A stretch of 43,691 nt of DNA from the NCBI GenBank assembly GCA_947449895.1, contig CANFSO010000007.1:1-43691 (forward strand), in the 5' to 3' direction. Position numbers and translations under genes: made by a program. Position 1 is the first letter of the stretch. Each line of letters begins with the position of its first letter. The DNA is from Comamonadaceae bacterium (GTDB lineage: Bacteria > Pseudomonadota > Gammaproteobacteria > Burkholderiales > Burkholderiaceae_C). The notes beneath the pieces are model-generated. The model was not told the DNA's origin, ran no database searches, and saw only the letters and a list, made by a program, of their open reading frames with translations. This document shows positions 1 to 9,032 of this stretch, piece after piece.

Positions 1-859
1 ATTCGGCATAAGTCACCCACTTTTGCAGCTGCGCAAAGACCAAGTCCAGCAGCATGCCCATCACGCCGATCACAACGATGGCAAAAATCACATTCGTCAG
101 CGACAGGTTGTTCCATTCGTTCCATACAAAATAGCCGATACCGGTTCCGCCCACCAGCATTTCGGCCGCCACGATGACCAGCCAAGCGATGCTCATGGAA
201 ATCCGCATGCCCGTCAGAATGGTCGGTGCAGCGGCCGGCAAGATCACTAAAAAGGCCTTGCGCAGCGGGTTGACTTCGAGCGTTTTGGCGACGTTGAGCC
301 ATTCACGTTTGACGGCGGACACGCCAAACGCCGTGTTGATCAGCATCGGCCAAACCGAGCAAATGAAGATCACGAAAATGCCGGATGCCGACGAGTCCTT
401 GATGGTGTAAAGCGCCAGCGGCATCCAAGCCAGTGGCGAGATGGGCTTGAGCACCTGAATGAACGGGTCCAGTGCGCGCCGCATCAACGGCGACATGCCG
501 ATCAAGAAGCCCAGCGGAATCGCCACAATGCACGCCAGAAAAAATCCCAAACCAACCCGGGCCAGTGAATGGCCGAGCTGAATGCCAATGCCTTTGTCGT
601 TCGGGCCGTTGTCGTAGAAGGGATTCGACAACTGCGTCCAAGCGGTCTGGCCCAATTGCAGCGGTGTTGGAAAACCACTGGCTTTGTCTGTACCGGGGTC
701 TTTGCCCAGCATCCGCAGGTACTCGGCTCGCTCTGCAGAGACCGCCGGACTGATCGCTGCGCTGCTCACTGGTAGCGTGGCGATGTGCCATGCCGCCAGC
801 AACACCAAGAGCAACAGCACCGAGACCAAGGAGGCCTTGATGTTCAAGGACTTCAGCAT
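1..859 (-). CDS. nrtB: Nitrate/sulfonate-type ABC transporter permease (NrtB-like), 3' end cut by window
   Basis: Inner-membrane permease of a nitrate/nitrite/cyanate-type ABC importer (NrtB/SsuC/TauC family). It forms the channel that takes substrate from the NrtA protein encoded just upstream. The minus-strand frame stays open from ATG at 859 to the window edge (286 codons). It starts with a hydrophobic anchor (residues about 9-28) and contains the permease core, including the EAA-like stretch around VAKTLEVNPLRKAFLVILPA and a late segment ending FAQLQKWVTYAE. A GGAG lies a few bases upstream of the start, 40 bases after the nrtA stop, so the two genes are probably one operon. A second ATG at 863 is in another frame and gives a non-homologous shadow protein. 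The family is clear. Nitrate as substrate rests on the nrtA neighbour. An ATPase gene (nrtC/nrtD) is expected beyond the left edge. Confidence 0.87.
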   Translation of the reverse strand, partial: MLKSLNIKASLVSVLLLLVLLAAWHIATLPVSSAAISPAVSAERAEYLRMLGKDPGTDKASGFPTPLQLGQTAWTQLSNPFYDNGPNDKGIGIQLGHSLARVGLGFFLACIVAIPLGFLIGMSPLMRRALDPFIQVLKPISPLAWMPLALYTIKDSSASGIFVIFICSVWPMLINTAFGVSAVKREWLNVAKTLEVNPLRKAFLVILPAAAPTILTGMRISMSIAWLVIVAAEMLVGGTGIGYFVWNEWNNLSLTNVIFAIVVIGVMGMLLDLVFAQLQKWVTYAE

Positions 860-899
860 GCATGAACTCCGTTGATTGCGCAGTCAGTGAGCGTGGGTT

Positions 900-2309
900 T
901 CATGACTTGCTGATGGGGAAGCTTTTCAGGTACGCCTCCGGCTTGGCAGAGTCAAACACTTTGCCCATGATGGTGAACTTGGGATAAGCGCCTTCAGCAG
1001 GTTTTTGGCCAAGCTCGACCATGCGTTTTTTGGCATCTGTCAGCAAGAACACTTTCTCGGCGATTTGCTTGTAGTTGATGTCGCCCTTGACATAACCCCA
1101 GCGCTTCATCTGCGTCAGCATCCAGACTGCCATCGACTGCCACGGCATCGGGTCAAAGTCAGCGCGATCTGGGACGTTTTGGATGTTGCCAAGGCCGTCG
1201 GCAAACTTGCCGGTCAGCACTTGGTTGATCACCACCTCGGGCTGGTTCAGGTACTGCGCCGGCGCAATCACTTTGGAGATCAACTCGCGGTTGTTCGGGT
1301 CACGGGCCATGGCTGCCGCGGTTAAGACGGAGCGGTACAGCGCCGCAAAGGTGTTCGGGTTTTTTTGAATGAACTCGGTGGAGGTGCCAAACGCGCAGCA
1401 AGGGTGGCCGTTCCAGATGTCTTTGGTCAGCAGGTGAATGAAGCCGGCTTCTTCGTAGACCGCGCGTTGGTTGAAGGGATCGGGGCCAAGGAAGCCGTCG
1501 ATGTTGCCGGCACGCAGGTTGGCCACCATCTCGGCTGGCGGCACCACGCGCAGCTGCACATCGGTGTCGGGGTTCAGGCCCGCTTCAGCCAGGTAGTAGC
1601 GCAACAAGAAGTTGTGCATCGAGTATTCAAAGGGAATCGCAAACTTGAAGCCTTTCCAGTTTTTCGGGTCGCGGTTGTTCTTGTGCTTGAGCGCCAGTGT
1701 GATGGCTTGGCCATTGATGTTTTGGATAGTGGCCACATTCATGGGCGTGGCGTTGGAGCCCAGGCCCATCGAAATGGCCAGCGGCATCGGCGACAAAAAA
1801 TGCGTCGCGTCGTATTCCTTGTTGATCATCTTGTCGCGAATGAGCGCCCAGCCAGCGGTCTTGGTGAGCTCGACAGTCAGACCCTGCTGCTTATAAAAAC
1901 CCAGCGGCTGCGCCATGATCAGCGGCGTCGCACAAGTAATAGGGATGAAGCCGATTTTCAGGTTGGGTTTTTCCAGCGAGCCGGTTTTCTTGCCCGCCTC
2001 TTGCGCCATGGCTTGCATGCTGGCCACAGGCAGCAGGCTGGAAATCGCGGCCATCGCCGTGCCCTTGCCGACGGCGCGCAAGAAGCGGCGACGCACCTCG
2101 TCTTGCGGAAAAATGGCTTTGACCAAGGTGGCTTCAATGAAGGCGTTGGAGTAGGCCTCAAACTCGCTGGTCAAGCTGCGGCGGCGCAGTTCGGTGGTGG
2201 CGCTGGAAGCACTTTCCGCTTCGTGCTCGGCTGCGGAGTGTTCTTTGCCGCAGCTGCACTTCAGCATCAACGGACGGTCGGCGTCGTACGGCGAAAAGTA
2301 GTCTGACAT
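900..2309 (-). CDS. nrtA: Nitrate-type ABC transporter substrate-binding protein (NrtA-like) with Tat signal and Cys-rich N-terminal extension
   Basis: Periplasmic or membrane-tethered binding protein of the NrtA/CynA family, which delivers nitrate or a similar anion to the NrtB permease encoded downstream. A twin-arginine motif (VRRRFLRAVG, about residue 73) and a hydrophobic stretch ending in AMAQ form a Tat-type signal. The mature part has the NMT1/SsuA-like fold with the typical LKIGFIPITCATPLIMAQ start. It is unusual that about 70 residues precede the signal and include a CSCGKEH motif near residue 18. I recall such extensions in Burkholderiales NrtA proteins, and their role is unknown to me. 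I prefer the ATG at 2309, preceded by AAGG at workable spacing, over a GTG at 2318. Length is 469 residues. The binding fold is certain, but the exact ligand is inferred. Confidence 0.9.
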   Translation of the reverse strand: MSDYFSPYDADRPLMLKCSCGKEHSAAEHEAESASSATTELRRRSLTSEFEAYSNAFIEATLVKAIFPQDEVRRRFLRAVGKGTAMAAISSLLPVASMQAMAQEAGKKTGSLEKPNLKIGFIPITCATPLIMAQPLGFYKQQGLTVELTKTAGWALIRDKMINKEYDATHFLSPMPLAISMGLGSNATPMNVATIQNINGQAITLALKHKNNRDPKNWKGFKFAIPFEYSMHNFLLRYYLAEAGLNPDTDVQLRVVPPAEMVANLRAGNIDGFLGPDPFNQRAVYEEAGFIHLLTKDIWNGHPCCAFGTSTEFIQKNPNTFAALYRSVLTAAAMARDPNNRELISKVIAPAQYLNQPEVVINQVLTGKFADGLGNIQNVPDRADFDPMPWQSMAVWMLTQMKRWGYVKGDINYKQIAEKVFLLTDAKKRMVELGQKPAEGAYPKFTIMGKVFDSAKPEAYLKSFPISKS

Positions 2310-2552
2310 GCTGCGCACCTTTTCAAATGAAGAGTGGTTTGCTAATGCAAGTGCCGCGCCAACTCAATGGCAGCGGCTTTCAGGGTGACTTGTCAAACAG
2401 GCTGCGGCCTAGAAGCTTGGCCTTCGTATCCATGAGATGTCGAAATTGGTGCGTGCAGCTGAGTTGATGAAGTGCTGCTTTGGTGCGCGCGAACCATTTT
2501 TTGCAGCCCAGCAGACGCCCTACGCACCGAACTGCAGCGCTGCAAAACATGA

Positions 2553-3230
2553 ATGGTTGTAAAGTCAGGCTTTGCTTTGTTCCAACTTGTTATGCCCAAT
2601 AGATCAAGGCTCGCTTTGACAATCCCCTTCATGTCTCTTTTCTCGTCGCCCATCACCTTGATTTCGCAATGCATTTTTCCTGCGAGGGCATCCAGATGGT
2701 TTGTGCGCACGGCCTGGAGTTTGGTGGCCTTGACGGGGCTGCTGCTCGCTTCGGGCTGTAGCCCAAAGCTCAACTGGCGCGACGCTCAGCCCAGCAACAG
2801 CGGGCTCACGTTGTTGTTGCCCTGCAAGCCAGACCAGGGCGACAAGATCGTGCCGTTGGGGGGGCAACCTACCAAGATGAGCATGTTGGGTTGCGACGCC
2901 GGTGGTGCCACTTTTGCCGTAGCCATCGCTGACTTGGGTGACGGTGTGAATTTGCCCGAAGTACTCAAGCAGTGGCAAAGCATCACTCTGACCAACATGA
3001 ACGCCATGCCGGCGAGCACGCGATCACGTCTTCTCCGTGTGCCTGGGGCCTCTTCCGAGCCAGCCCCGGTGCTGGTTTCGTCGCAAGGTCAGCGGCCAGA
3101 CGGCAGCACTGTCAACGGCTGGGCCGCTTACTTTGCGAAGGGCTCCAAAGTGGTCCAGGTTGTCATGTATGCGTCGGCCATCGAGCCGGTGGCTGCAGAG
3201 ATTTTTTTCGCCAGCCTGAAGTTTGATTGA
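2553..3230 (+). CDS. Small predicted lipoprotein of unknown function
   Basis: No family recognised. The protein contains a clear lipoprotein signal: a short positive stretch, a hydrophobic run and the lipobox LLASGC, so it is probably anchored in the outer or inner membrane facing the periplasm. The stop is firm but the start is not. In-frame ATGs at 2553, 2592 and 2631 would put a long N-terminal arm before the signal. A GTG at 2703 gives a normal 18-residue lipoprotein signal ending at the cysteine, and I think the mature protein begins there. The roughly 155-residue mature domain has two further cysteines, LPCKP and LGCDAG, and ends in FFASLKFD. It sits 24 bases before the MFS gene and may be cotranscribed with it. 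Confidence 0.7.
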   Translation: MVVKSGFALFQLVMPNRSRLALTIPFMSLFSSPITLISQCIFPARASRWFVRTAWSLVALTGLLLASGCSPKLNWRDAQPSNSGLTLLLPCKPDQGDKIVPLGGQPTKMSMLGCDAGGATFAVAIADLGDGVNLPEVLKQWQSITLTNMNAMPASTRSRLLRVPGASSEPAPVLVSSQGQRPDGSTVNGWAAYFAKGSKVVQVVMYASAIEPVAAEIFFASLKFD

Positions 3231-3254
3231 CCGTGCCGATCACGCCCGCCCGAT

Positions 3255-4514
3255 ATGATATCTGCCGCTAACACCGACCTTCAGCCCGACATCGGCAGAC
3301 TAGATCGCAAAGCCGCAGCCTTGGTTTTTTTGGCCTTTGCTGCCGCCTACTTTTGCTCGACGCTGGTGCGCGCCATCACCGCCACACTGTCGCCAGTGTT
3401 GACGCAAGATTTCAGCCTCAAGGCGAGCGACCTTGGCTTGCTCGCCGGCGGCTACTTTTTTGGCTTTGCCGCGATGCAGTTGCCATTGGGTCGCTGGTTA
3501 GACCGGTATGGCCCCAAGCGCGTCATCCTTTACTTTTTGAGCTTTGCTGTATTGGGTTGTGTGGCGTTTTCAATGGCCAGCAGTTTTGCATGGCTACTGG
3601 CGGCACGGGTGCTGGTGGGCATGGGGGTGAGTGCATGCTTGATGGCGCCGTTGACCGGTTTTCGACGTTGGCTGGACGGGCCCTCTTTGCTGCGCGCCAA
3701 CTCGTGGATGCTCATGACCGGATCACTCGGCATGCTTGCCTCAACATTGCCGGTGCAGTGGTTGATGCCCTTGACCGGTTGGCGCCCACTGTTCTGGTTG
3801 CTCGCCATCTTGATTCTGCTGTGCATGGCGGTAATCGTCTGGATCGTGCCGGCCGCGCCCCGTGCGCCTGTGACTGAGTCGGCTGAGGTCACCCCAGCCA
3901 GTTATGCACAGGTCTGGCGCAGTCGGTACTTTCAAAAAATGTCACCGCTGGCTTTTTTTAATTATGGTGGACTGATCGCTGTTCAAACCTTGTGGGCTGG
4001 TCCTTGGATGGTACGGGTCACGGGCTACACACCGCTAGAGTCCGCCACAGGTCTTTTCTATCTCAACGCCTGCATGTTGGTGACATTCTGGAGCTGGGGC
4101 ATGCTCACTCCTTGGCTGGTTGGCAGAGGCTGGAGTCCTGAGCGACTGATCGCCTGGGTAGTACCCTTGAGTCTGTTGGCCTTGGCGGCCAATATTGCCG
4201 GCGCAAGCGGCACCGGCTGGATCGGTTGGACTATTTTTTGCATGACCTCCAGTGTCTTGGGCCTAGCCCAGCCGGCGATGGGGATGGCCTTCAAACCGTC
4301 GTTGGTCGGCCGCGCGCTGTCGGCTTATAACCTGATGATCTTCTCTGGTGTTTTTGTCGTCCAGTGGGGGATAGGCTTGCTAATTGATGCCTTCAAGGCT
4401 GTCGGCTTGTCCGAAATCGCCAGTTTTCAAGCCGCAATGAGCGTCTTTTTGTGTTGCTCTCTTGCCTCATATGCCTGGTTCCTCAGGGGGAAGGCTGATA
4501 ATTCACACCAATGA
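3255..4514 (+). CDS. MFS transporter, about 12 membrane segments
   Basis: Major facilitator superfamily carrier of 419 residues in the inner membrane. The family signature between helices 2 and 3 is visible as GRWLDRYGPKRV (about residues 78-89), after the ASDLGLLAGGYFFGFAAMQ helix. The two-halves pattern of six helices each, with a basic/polar loop near the middle (around PRAPVTESAEVTPA), is evident. The substrate cannot be told from sequence. Its last 4 bases overlap the start of the EIIA gene (ATGA arrangement), so it is translationally linked to the PTS genes. In many betaproteobacteria a glutathione synthetase gene precedes this EIIA, so a transporter in that position is notable. Confidence 0.88.
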   Translation: MISAANTDLQPDIGRLDRKAAALVFLAFAAAYFCSTLVRAITATLSPVLTQDFSLKASDLGLLAGGYFFGFAAMQLPLGRWLDRYGPKRVILYFLSFAVLGCVAFSMASSFAWLLAARVLVGMGVSACLMAPLTGFRRWLDGPSLLRANSWMLMTGSLGMLASTLPVQWLMPLTGWRPLFWLLAILILLCMAVIVWIVPAAPRAPVTESAEVTPASYAQVWRSRYFQKMSPLAFFNYGGLIAVQTLWAGPWMVRVTGYTPLESATGLFYLNACMLVTFWSWGMLTPWLVGRGWSPERLIAWVVPLSLLALAANIAGASGTGWIGWTIFCMTSSVLGLAQPAMGMAFKPSLVGRALSAYNLMIFSGVFVVQWGIGLLIDAFKAVGLSEIASFQAAMSVFLCCSLASYAWFLRGKADNSHQ

Positions 4515-4954
4515 ATGGCATCCTCATCATCGCCCACGCACCTTTAGCTTCGGCGCTGCGCCAGTGCGTCGCGCATGTTTTTACGGACAACCCGGAAGGG
4601 GTGGCCGCCCTAGACGTGCAGCCCAACACGCCCCCTGAAGAAACGTTGGCACAGGCTCGCATCATGCTTCAGCAGTTGGGTGCGACAGACGCGCTGGTGT
4701 TGGCCGACGTGTTTGGCGCCACGCCTTGCAACGTCGCCCAAAAATTGGTCGACGGCGTGCACTCCAAGCTGATCACTGGTGTCAACCTGCCGATGTTGCT
4801 GCGCACCGTGTCGTATCGGCATGAGACGCTTGACGCATTGGTGGCGCGCGCCCTGATTGGCGCCACACAAGGCGTCATGCAGGTGGCCATCACCGCTCCC
4901 CAAAACCAGAACCGTCGAAACCATGATCAAGACCAGCACAACCATCAGCAATAA
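4511..4954 (+). CDS. PTS EIIA component, mannose family (regulatory PTS)
   Basis: Cytoplasmic EIIA-Man-type phosphocarrier of 147 residues that receives phosphate from HPr on a histidine. The expected active residue is His9 in ILIIAHAPLASAL. The rest follows the family up to about residue 130, including LVLADVFGATPCNVA and TGVNLPMLLR. No EIIB or EIIC gene is nearby, so the phosphorelay probably serves regulation rather than sugar uptake, as in other betaproteobacteria. The reading frame continues about 10 codons into the HPr gene, giving a polar His/Gln/Asn-rich tail (HDQDQHNHQQ) that looks like a by-product of the overlap rather than a domain. Translational coupling with both flanking genes is likely. 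Confidence 0.88.
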   Translation: MNGILIIAHAPLASALRQCVAHVFTDNPEGVAALDVQPNTPPEETLAQARIMLQQLGATDALVLADVFGATPCNVAQKLVDGVHSKLITGVNLPMLLRTVSYRHETLDALVARALIGATQGVMQVAITAPQNQNRRNHDQDQHNHQQ

Positions 4955-5192
4955 ATTGGGCCTGCACGCCCGTGCATCGGCCAAGCTGACCAAGCTCGCT
5001 GGCAGCTTCCCGTGTGAGGTCTGGATCAGCCGTGGGGAACGCCGTGTCAACGGCAAAAGTATCATGGGCGTGATGATGCTGGCAGCCGGCATGGGAAGTG
5101 CCGTGGAAGTTGAAACCAGCGGCACCGACGAACAAGCGGCGATGGACGGCTTGCTGGCCTTGATTGCTGACAAGTTTGGTGAGGGCGAATGA
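4923..5192 (+). CDS. ptsH: HPr phosphocarrier protein
   Basis: HPr of 89 residues, the small cytoplasmic phosphocarrier between enzyme I and EIIA. The phosphorylated His15 lies in KLGLHARAS. The regulatory serine is Ser46 in NGKSIMGVMML, the site used by HPr kinase/phosphorylase where that enzyme exists. I chose the ATG at 4923, which overlaps the EIIA frame by 32 bases, because an upstream extension would be unlike any HPr. The stop overlaps the ptsI start by 4 bases. The retained Ser46 motif suggests control by an HPrK encoded elsewhere, which is inference. Confidence 0.93.
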   Translation: MIKTSTTISNKLGLHARASAKLTKLAGSFPCEVWISRGERRVNGKSIMGVMMLAAGMGSAVEVETSGTDEQAAMDGLLALIADKFGEGE

Positions 5193-6940
5193 CTTTCTCC
5201 ATCCACGGTCTGGCGGTTTCACGCGGTATTGCGATTGGCCGGGCTGTGCTGGTCGCGTCCAGCCGGGCCGACGTGGCGCATTACTTTGTTGATGCGAGCC
5301 AGGTCGAGACTGAAATTCAACGCGTGCGCGTCTCGCGCAATGCGGTCACTGAAGAGATCACTCGCTTGCAGCGTGAGCTGCCGCGTGACGCGCCGAATGA
5401 ACTCGCGGCACTGTTGGATGTGCACTTGATGCTGTTGCAGGACGAGCAGTTGATCAGCGGCGTCAAGGGCTGGATTGCTGATCGTCACTACAACGCCGAG
5501 TGGGCGCTGACCACGCAGTACGAGATGATTGCGCGGCAGTTCGACGAAATGGAAGACGAGTACTTGCGTGAGCGCAAAGCCGACCTAGAACAGGTGGTCG
5601 AACGCATTCTGCGGCACATGAAAGGCGTTGCTTCGCCGGTTCAGCCGCAAACGCCAAGCAGCCGCAAGTTGCAACAAGACCTGCTGCTAGACGACACCAT
5701 GGATGTGCCGCTCATCTTGGTGGCGCATGACATGTCGCCCGCCGACATGCTGCAGTTCAAGCAGAGCCTGTTTGTTGGCTTCGCCACCGATGTCGGTGGC
5801 CGCACCTCACACACCGCCATCGTGGCGCGCAGCATGCACATTCCGGCGGTGGTCGGTGCGCGCAGTGCCAGCCAACTGATCAAGCAAGACGACTGGGTCA
5901 TCATCGACGGCGATGCCGGTGTGCTGATCGTCGACCCCTCGCCCATCATCTTGGCAGAGTATGGTTTCAAACAACGCCAAGGCGAGTTGGAACGCGAGCG
6001 TCTAAACCGTCTGCTGCACACACCGGCGCTGACCCTAGACGGTCAAAAAATTGAGCTGCTGGCCAACATTGAAATGCCGGAAGACACGACCGGTGCGGTC
6101 AAGGCCGGCGCTGTGGGTGTGGGTTTGTTCCGCAGCGAATTTCTGTTCATGGGCCGCATCGGCAATCTGCCAGACGAGCAAGAGCAATATTTGGCCTACC
6201 GCCAAGCCATTGAGGGCATGCAGGGTTTGCCGGTGACGATTCGCACGGTGGACATTGGTGCGGACAAGCCCTTAGATCGACACACCAAGGCGCAAGAGAC
6301 GCACCTCAACCCGGCGCTGGGCTTGCGGGCGATTCGCTGGAGTTTGGCGGATCCCCCGATGTTCCTGACGCAGCTGCGCGCTATTTTGCGGGCGGCGGCA
6401 CATGGTCAGGTGAACCTGCTGGTGCCGATGCTGGCGCACGCGGCGGAAATTCGCCAGACCATGTCATTGATTGACCATGCGCGGGCGACGCTCGACAACA
6501 AGGGCGTGCCTTATGGGCCGGTCAAGCTGGGCGCCATGATTGAAATTCCGGCGGCGGCGTTGACCCTCAAGCTGTTTCTCAGGTACTTTGATTTCTTGTC
6601 CATCGGCACCAACGACCTGATTCAGTACACGCTGGCGATCGACCGCGCCGATGAGGCCGTGGCGCATTTGTACGACCCGTGTCACCCGGCCGTGCTGCGC
6701 TTGGTGGCCGACACCATCGCCGAATGCAATGCGCAGGGCAAAGGCGTCAGTGTCTGCGGCGAAATGGCCGGCGATGCCAGCATGACGCGGCTGCTGCTGG
6801 GGCTGGGTTTGCGGAGTTTTTCGATGCACCCGTCACAAATTCTGGCCGTCAAGCAAGAGATCTTGCGCGCGGACGCCAGCAAGCTCAAGGCCTGGTCGCA
6901 GAAGGTGATCGACAGCGAAGACCCGGCTTCGCTGCTGTAG
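5189..6940 (+). CDS. ptsI: PTS enzyme I (phosphoenolpyruvate-protein phosphotransferase)
   Basis: Enzyme I of 583 residues moves phosphate from phosphoenolpyruvate to HPr. The order of domains is normal: N-terminal HPr-binding helices, the phosphohistidine domain with GGRTSHTAIVARS (His208), then the PEP-binding barrel with GVGLFRSEFLFM, LSIGTNDLIQYTLAIDR and the catalytic cysteine in SVCGEMAGD near residue 523. Length matches the family (about 570-590). It starts inside the ptsH stop (ATGA), so EIIA, HPr and EI form one overlapping unit. The gene ends 30 bases before the convergent lipA stop, and I see no strong terminator in that gap. Confidence 0.95.
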   Translation: MTFSIHGLAVSRGIAIGRAVLVASSRADVAHYFVDASQVETEIQRVRVSRNAVTEEITRLQRELPRDAPNELAALLDVHLMLLQDEQLISGVKGWIADRHYNAEWALTTQYEMIARQFDEMEDEYLRERKADLEQVVERILRHMKGVASPVQPQTPSSRKLQQDLLLDDTMDVPLILVAHDMSPADMLQFKQSLFVGFATDVGGRTSHTAIVARSMHIPAVVGARSASQLIKQDDWVIIDGDAGVLIVDPSPIILAEYGFKQRQGELERERLNRLLHTPALTLDGQKIELLANIEMPEDTTGAVKAGAVGVGLFRSEFLFMGRIGNLPDEQEQYLAYRQAIEGMQGLPVTIRTVDIGADKPLDRHTKAQETHLNPALGLRAIRWSLADPPMFLTQLRAILRAAAHGQVNLLVPMLAHAAEIRQTMSLIDHARATLDNKGVPYGPVKLGAMIEIPAAALTLKLFLRYFDFLSIGTNDLIQYTLAIDRADEAVAHLYDPCHPAVLRLVADTIAECNAQGKGVSVCGEMAGDASMTRLLLGLGLRSFSMHPSQILAVKQEILRADASKLKAWSQKVIDSEDPASLL

Positions 6941-6969
6941 TTTTTGCTGTTTTAACTTGAGTTGTCAGT

Positions 6970-7986
6970 TCAGCGAACGGCCGCCAACGCGACGGCTTCT
7001 GCCGCCGAGTGCGCCTGCTGGTCAGCGTGGTAACTTGACCGCACCATCGCACCCACCGCCGCATGTGAAAAGCCCATCTCGTAAGCGCGCTCTTCAAACA
7101 TCTTGAAGGTGTCAGGATGGACGTAGCGCCGCACGGGCAGGTGCGAGGTGGACGGTGCCAAGTACTGGCCGATGGTCAGCATGTCGATCTGGTGGTCGCG
7201 CATGTCTTGCATCACTTGAAGCACCTCTTCGTCGGTTTCGCCCAAGCCGACCATGATGCCGCTCTTGGTCGGCACGTTCGGGTGCAGCGCCTTGAACTTC
7301 TTCAGCAGGTTCAGCGAGAACTGGTAGTCGCTGCCTGGGCGTGCTTCTTTGTACAAGCGCGGTGCAGTTTCCAAGTTGTGGTTCATCACATCGGGCGGCG
7401 CTAAGGTCAGGATGCTCAGCGCGCGGTCGTCACGGCCACGGAAGTCAGGCACCAGCACTTCAATTTGCGTGCGCGGTGAGAGTTCACGAATGCGCGTGAT
7501 GCAGTCGACAAAATGCTGGGCGCCACCGTCGCGCAAGTCATCGCGGTCGACGCTGGTGATGACAACGTAACTGAGCTTCAGGGCGGCGATGGTCTTGGCC
7601 AGATTCTCCGGCTCATTCACATCGAGTGGGTCAGGCCGGCCGTGGCCCACATCGCAAAACGGGCAGCGGCGTGTGCACTTGTCGCCCATGATCATGAAGG
7701 TGGCCGTGCCCTTGCCAAAGCATTCGCCGATGTTCGGGCAGCTGGCTTCTTCGCAAACGGTGTTGAGTTTGTTTTCGCGCAAGATCTGCTTGATCTCGTA
7801 AAAGCGGGTGGTCGGGCTGCCGGCTCTGACACGAATCCAGTCTGGTTTTTTGAGCACTTCGGCGCGCTCGACCTTGACCGGAATACGCGAGAGTTTGGCC
7901 GCCGCTTTTTGCTTGGCCAGCGGGTTGTAGTCTTGCTGGCTCTGGACTTCGCGGACAACTGGGTTGCCGTTTTCAAGTGTGCTCAT
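6970..7986 (-). CDS. lipA: Lipoyl synthase
   Basis: Radical SAM enzyme of 338 residues that inserts two sulfur atoms into protein-bound octanoyl groups to make the lipoyl cofactor. Both iron-sulfur clusters are visible: the auxiliary cluster cysteines at 78, 83 and 89 ([12 protein letters not shown]) and the radical SAM cysteines at 104, 108 and 111 (CTRRCPFC). Downstream segments [26 protein letters not shown] and [11 protein letters not shown] are typical. The frame is open up to 8067, but that would add 27 residues overlapping lipB. The ATG at 7986 has a GACGAGA element before it and lies 23 bases after the lipB stop, so I use it. It is the last gene of the lipoate operon. Confidence 0.95.
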   Translation of the reverse strand: MSTLENGNPVVREVQSQQDYNPLAKQKAAAKLSRIPVKVERAEVLKKPDWIRVRAGSPTTRFYEIKQILRENKLNTVCEEASCPNIGECFGKGTATFMIMGDKCTRRCPFCDVGHGRPDPLDVNEPENLAKTIAALKLSYVVITSVDRDDLRDGGAQHFVDCITRIRELSPRTQIEVLVPDFRGRDDRALSILTLAPPDVMNHNLETAPRLYKEARPGSDYQFSLNLLKKFKALHPNVPTKSGIMVGLGETDEEVLQVMQDMRDHQIDMLTIGQYLAPSTSHLPVRRYVHPDTFKMFEERAYEMGFSHAAVGAMVRSSYHADQQAHSAAEAVALAAVR

Positions 7987-8009
7987 AGGGTTCTCGTCTT
8001 GGAGATGCA

Positions 8010-8711
8010 TCAGGGCGAAAGATACGTGACGAGCTTGTGGCCCAACACGTCGGCAGCTTCCTGCCAACTCACCGATACGCCGATTGTAGAAAGATCCGTG
8101 GTCTGCAGCCCAACGTAACCACAGGGGTTGATACGGGAATAGGGTTCAAGGTCCATCGCCACATTCAGGGCGACGCCGTGGTACGTGCAATGCCGACTCA
8201 CCTTGATGCCGAGCGCGGCGATCTTGCCAAGGCCGCGAAACGGGTCGGCCGGATGGCGCGGGCCGCTCAGCGCGGCGTGCGATGTCGGGTCATCGAGCCG
8301 CACATAAATCCCGGGCGAGCCGCTCACGCGGTGTCCTGTCACACCAAAGTGCGCCAGCGTTTTGATGACGGATTCTTCGATGCGGTAAACATATTCTTTG
8401 ACGTAATAACCGGCGCGTTTCAGGTCGATCAGCGGGTACGCGACAACTTGGCCGGGACCATGAAAGGTCACCTGGCCGCCGCGGTTGCTCTGCACCACCG
8501 GGATATTGCCGGGATTTAAAACATGGTCGGCCTTGCCCGCTAAGCCTTGGGTGTAAACCGCTGAGTGCTCGCAAATCCATAGTGAGTCAGGTGTCTGCGG
8601 GTCGCGGGTTTCTGTGAATTTTTGCATCGCCTCAAAAGTGGCGAGGTAGTCCACCAGACCCAGCTGGCGCGGCTCAAGGCACGACAAAGGCGGAGCCGTC
8701 ACAGGCAGCAT
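8010..8711 (-). CDS. lipB: Octanoyltransferase
   Basis: LipB transfers octanoyl groups from acyl carrier protein to lipoyl domains of target enzymes, which makes the substrate for the LipA encoded just downstream. The protein has 233 residues, with the family signature [20 protein letters not shown]. The lysine in [11 protein letters not shown] and the cysteine in INPCGYVGL match the thioester/acid-base pair of the family. An insertion of about 15 residues around [16 protein letters not shown] is a little longer than in E. coli LipB. The gene follows the DUF493 gene by 15 bases and precedes lipA by 23, so the genes are cotranscribed. Confidence 0.95.
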   Translation of the reverse strand: MLPVTAPPLSCLEPRQLGLVDYLATFEAMQKFTETRDPQTPDSLWICEHSAVYTQGLAGKADHVLNPGNIPVVQSNRGGQVTFHGPGQVVAYPLIDLKRAGYYVKEYVYRIEESVIKTLAHFGVTGHRVSGSPGIYVRLDDPTSHAALSGPRHPADPFRGLGKIAALGIKVSRHCTYHGVALNVAMDLEPYSRINPCGYVGLQTTDLSTIGVSVSWQEAADVLGHKLVTYLSP

Positions 8712-8726
8712 GTCAGCGGGCCACGC

Positions 8727-9032
8727 TCACAGCACCACCTTGACCATCGGGTGGGTTGACAGCGTGCGGTACAGCTCGTCGAGTTGCTCACGGCTGGTGA
8801 CGGTCACAGTGACGGTGATGCCCAGATATTTACCGCCTTTGCTTTCCCGCAGCTCAATCGTGCTGGCGTCAAAGGCCGCATCGAACTCGTGCGCGATCAT
8901 GGTGATGGCGTGCACAAAACCGTCGACCTTGAGGCCCATGACTTTGATGGGGAAAAGTGACGGGTATTCGATCAGCGAATCAGGCTGCGCTGCGGGAGTT
9001 GCGGGAACGGACGGGGTTGTCGGCTTGTTCAT
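8727..9032 (-). CDS. YbeD/DUF493 family protein
   Basis: Small cytoplasmic protein of 101 residues of the YbeD/DUF493 family (ACT-like ferredoxin fold). In many proteobacteria this family is encoded directly upstream of lipB. The biochemical role is not established. Visible family features are SLIEYPSLFPIKVMG near the start, the HEFDAAFDASTIELRESKGGKY segment and the YRTLSTHPMVKVVL end. A Pro/Ala-rich leader of about 17 residues precedes the fold. Its ATG overlaps the stop of the aminotransferase gene by 4 bases and it is 15 bases from lipB, placing it inside the lipoate operon. Confidence 0.9.
   Translation of the reverse strand: MNKPTTPSVPATPAAQPDSLIEYPSLFPIKVMGLKVDGFVHAITMIAHEFDAAFDASTIELRESKGGKYLGITVTVTVTSREQLDELYRTLSTHPMVKVVL

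Noticed and set aside
303-863. 186-residue minus-strand frame next to nrtB
   Set aside because: It is frame-shifted against the real permease, which runs from ATG 859 to the window edge and shows clear family segments; the other frame is His/Arg-rich shadow.
1365-2306. 313-residue plus-strand frame opposite nrtA
   Set aside because: Low-complexity antisense frame of a high-GC gene with no domain; nrtA on the other strand is a clear family member.
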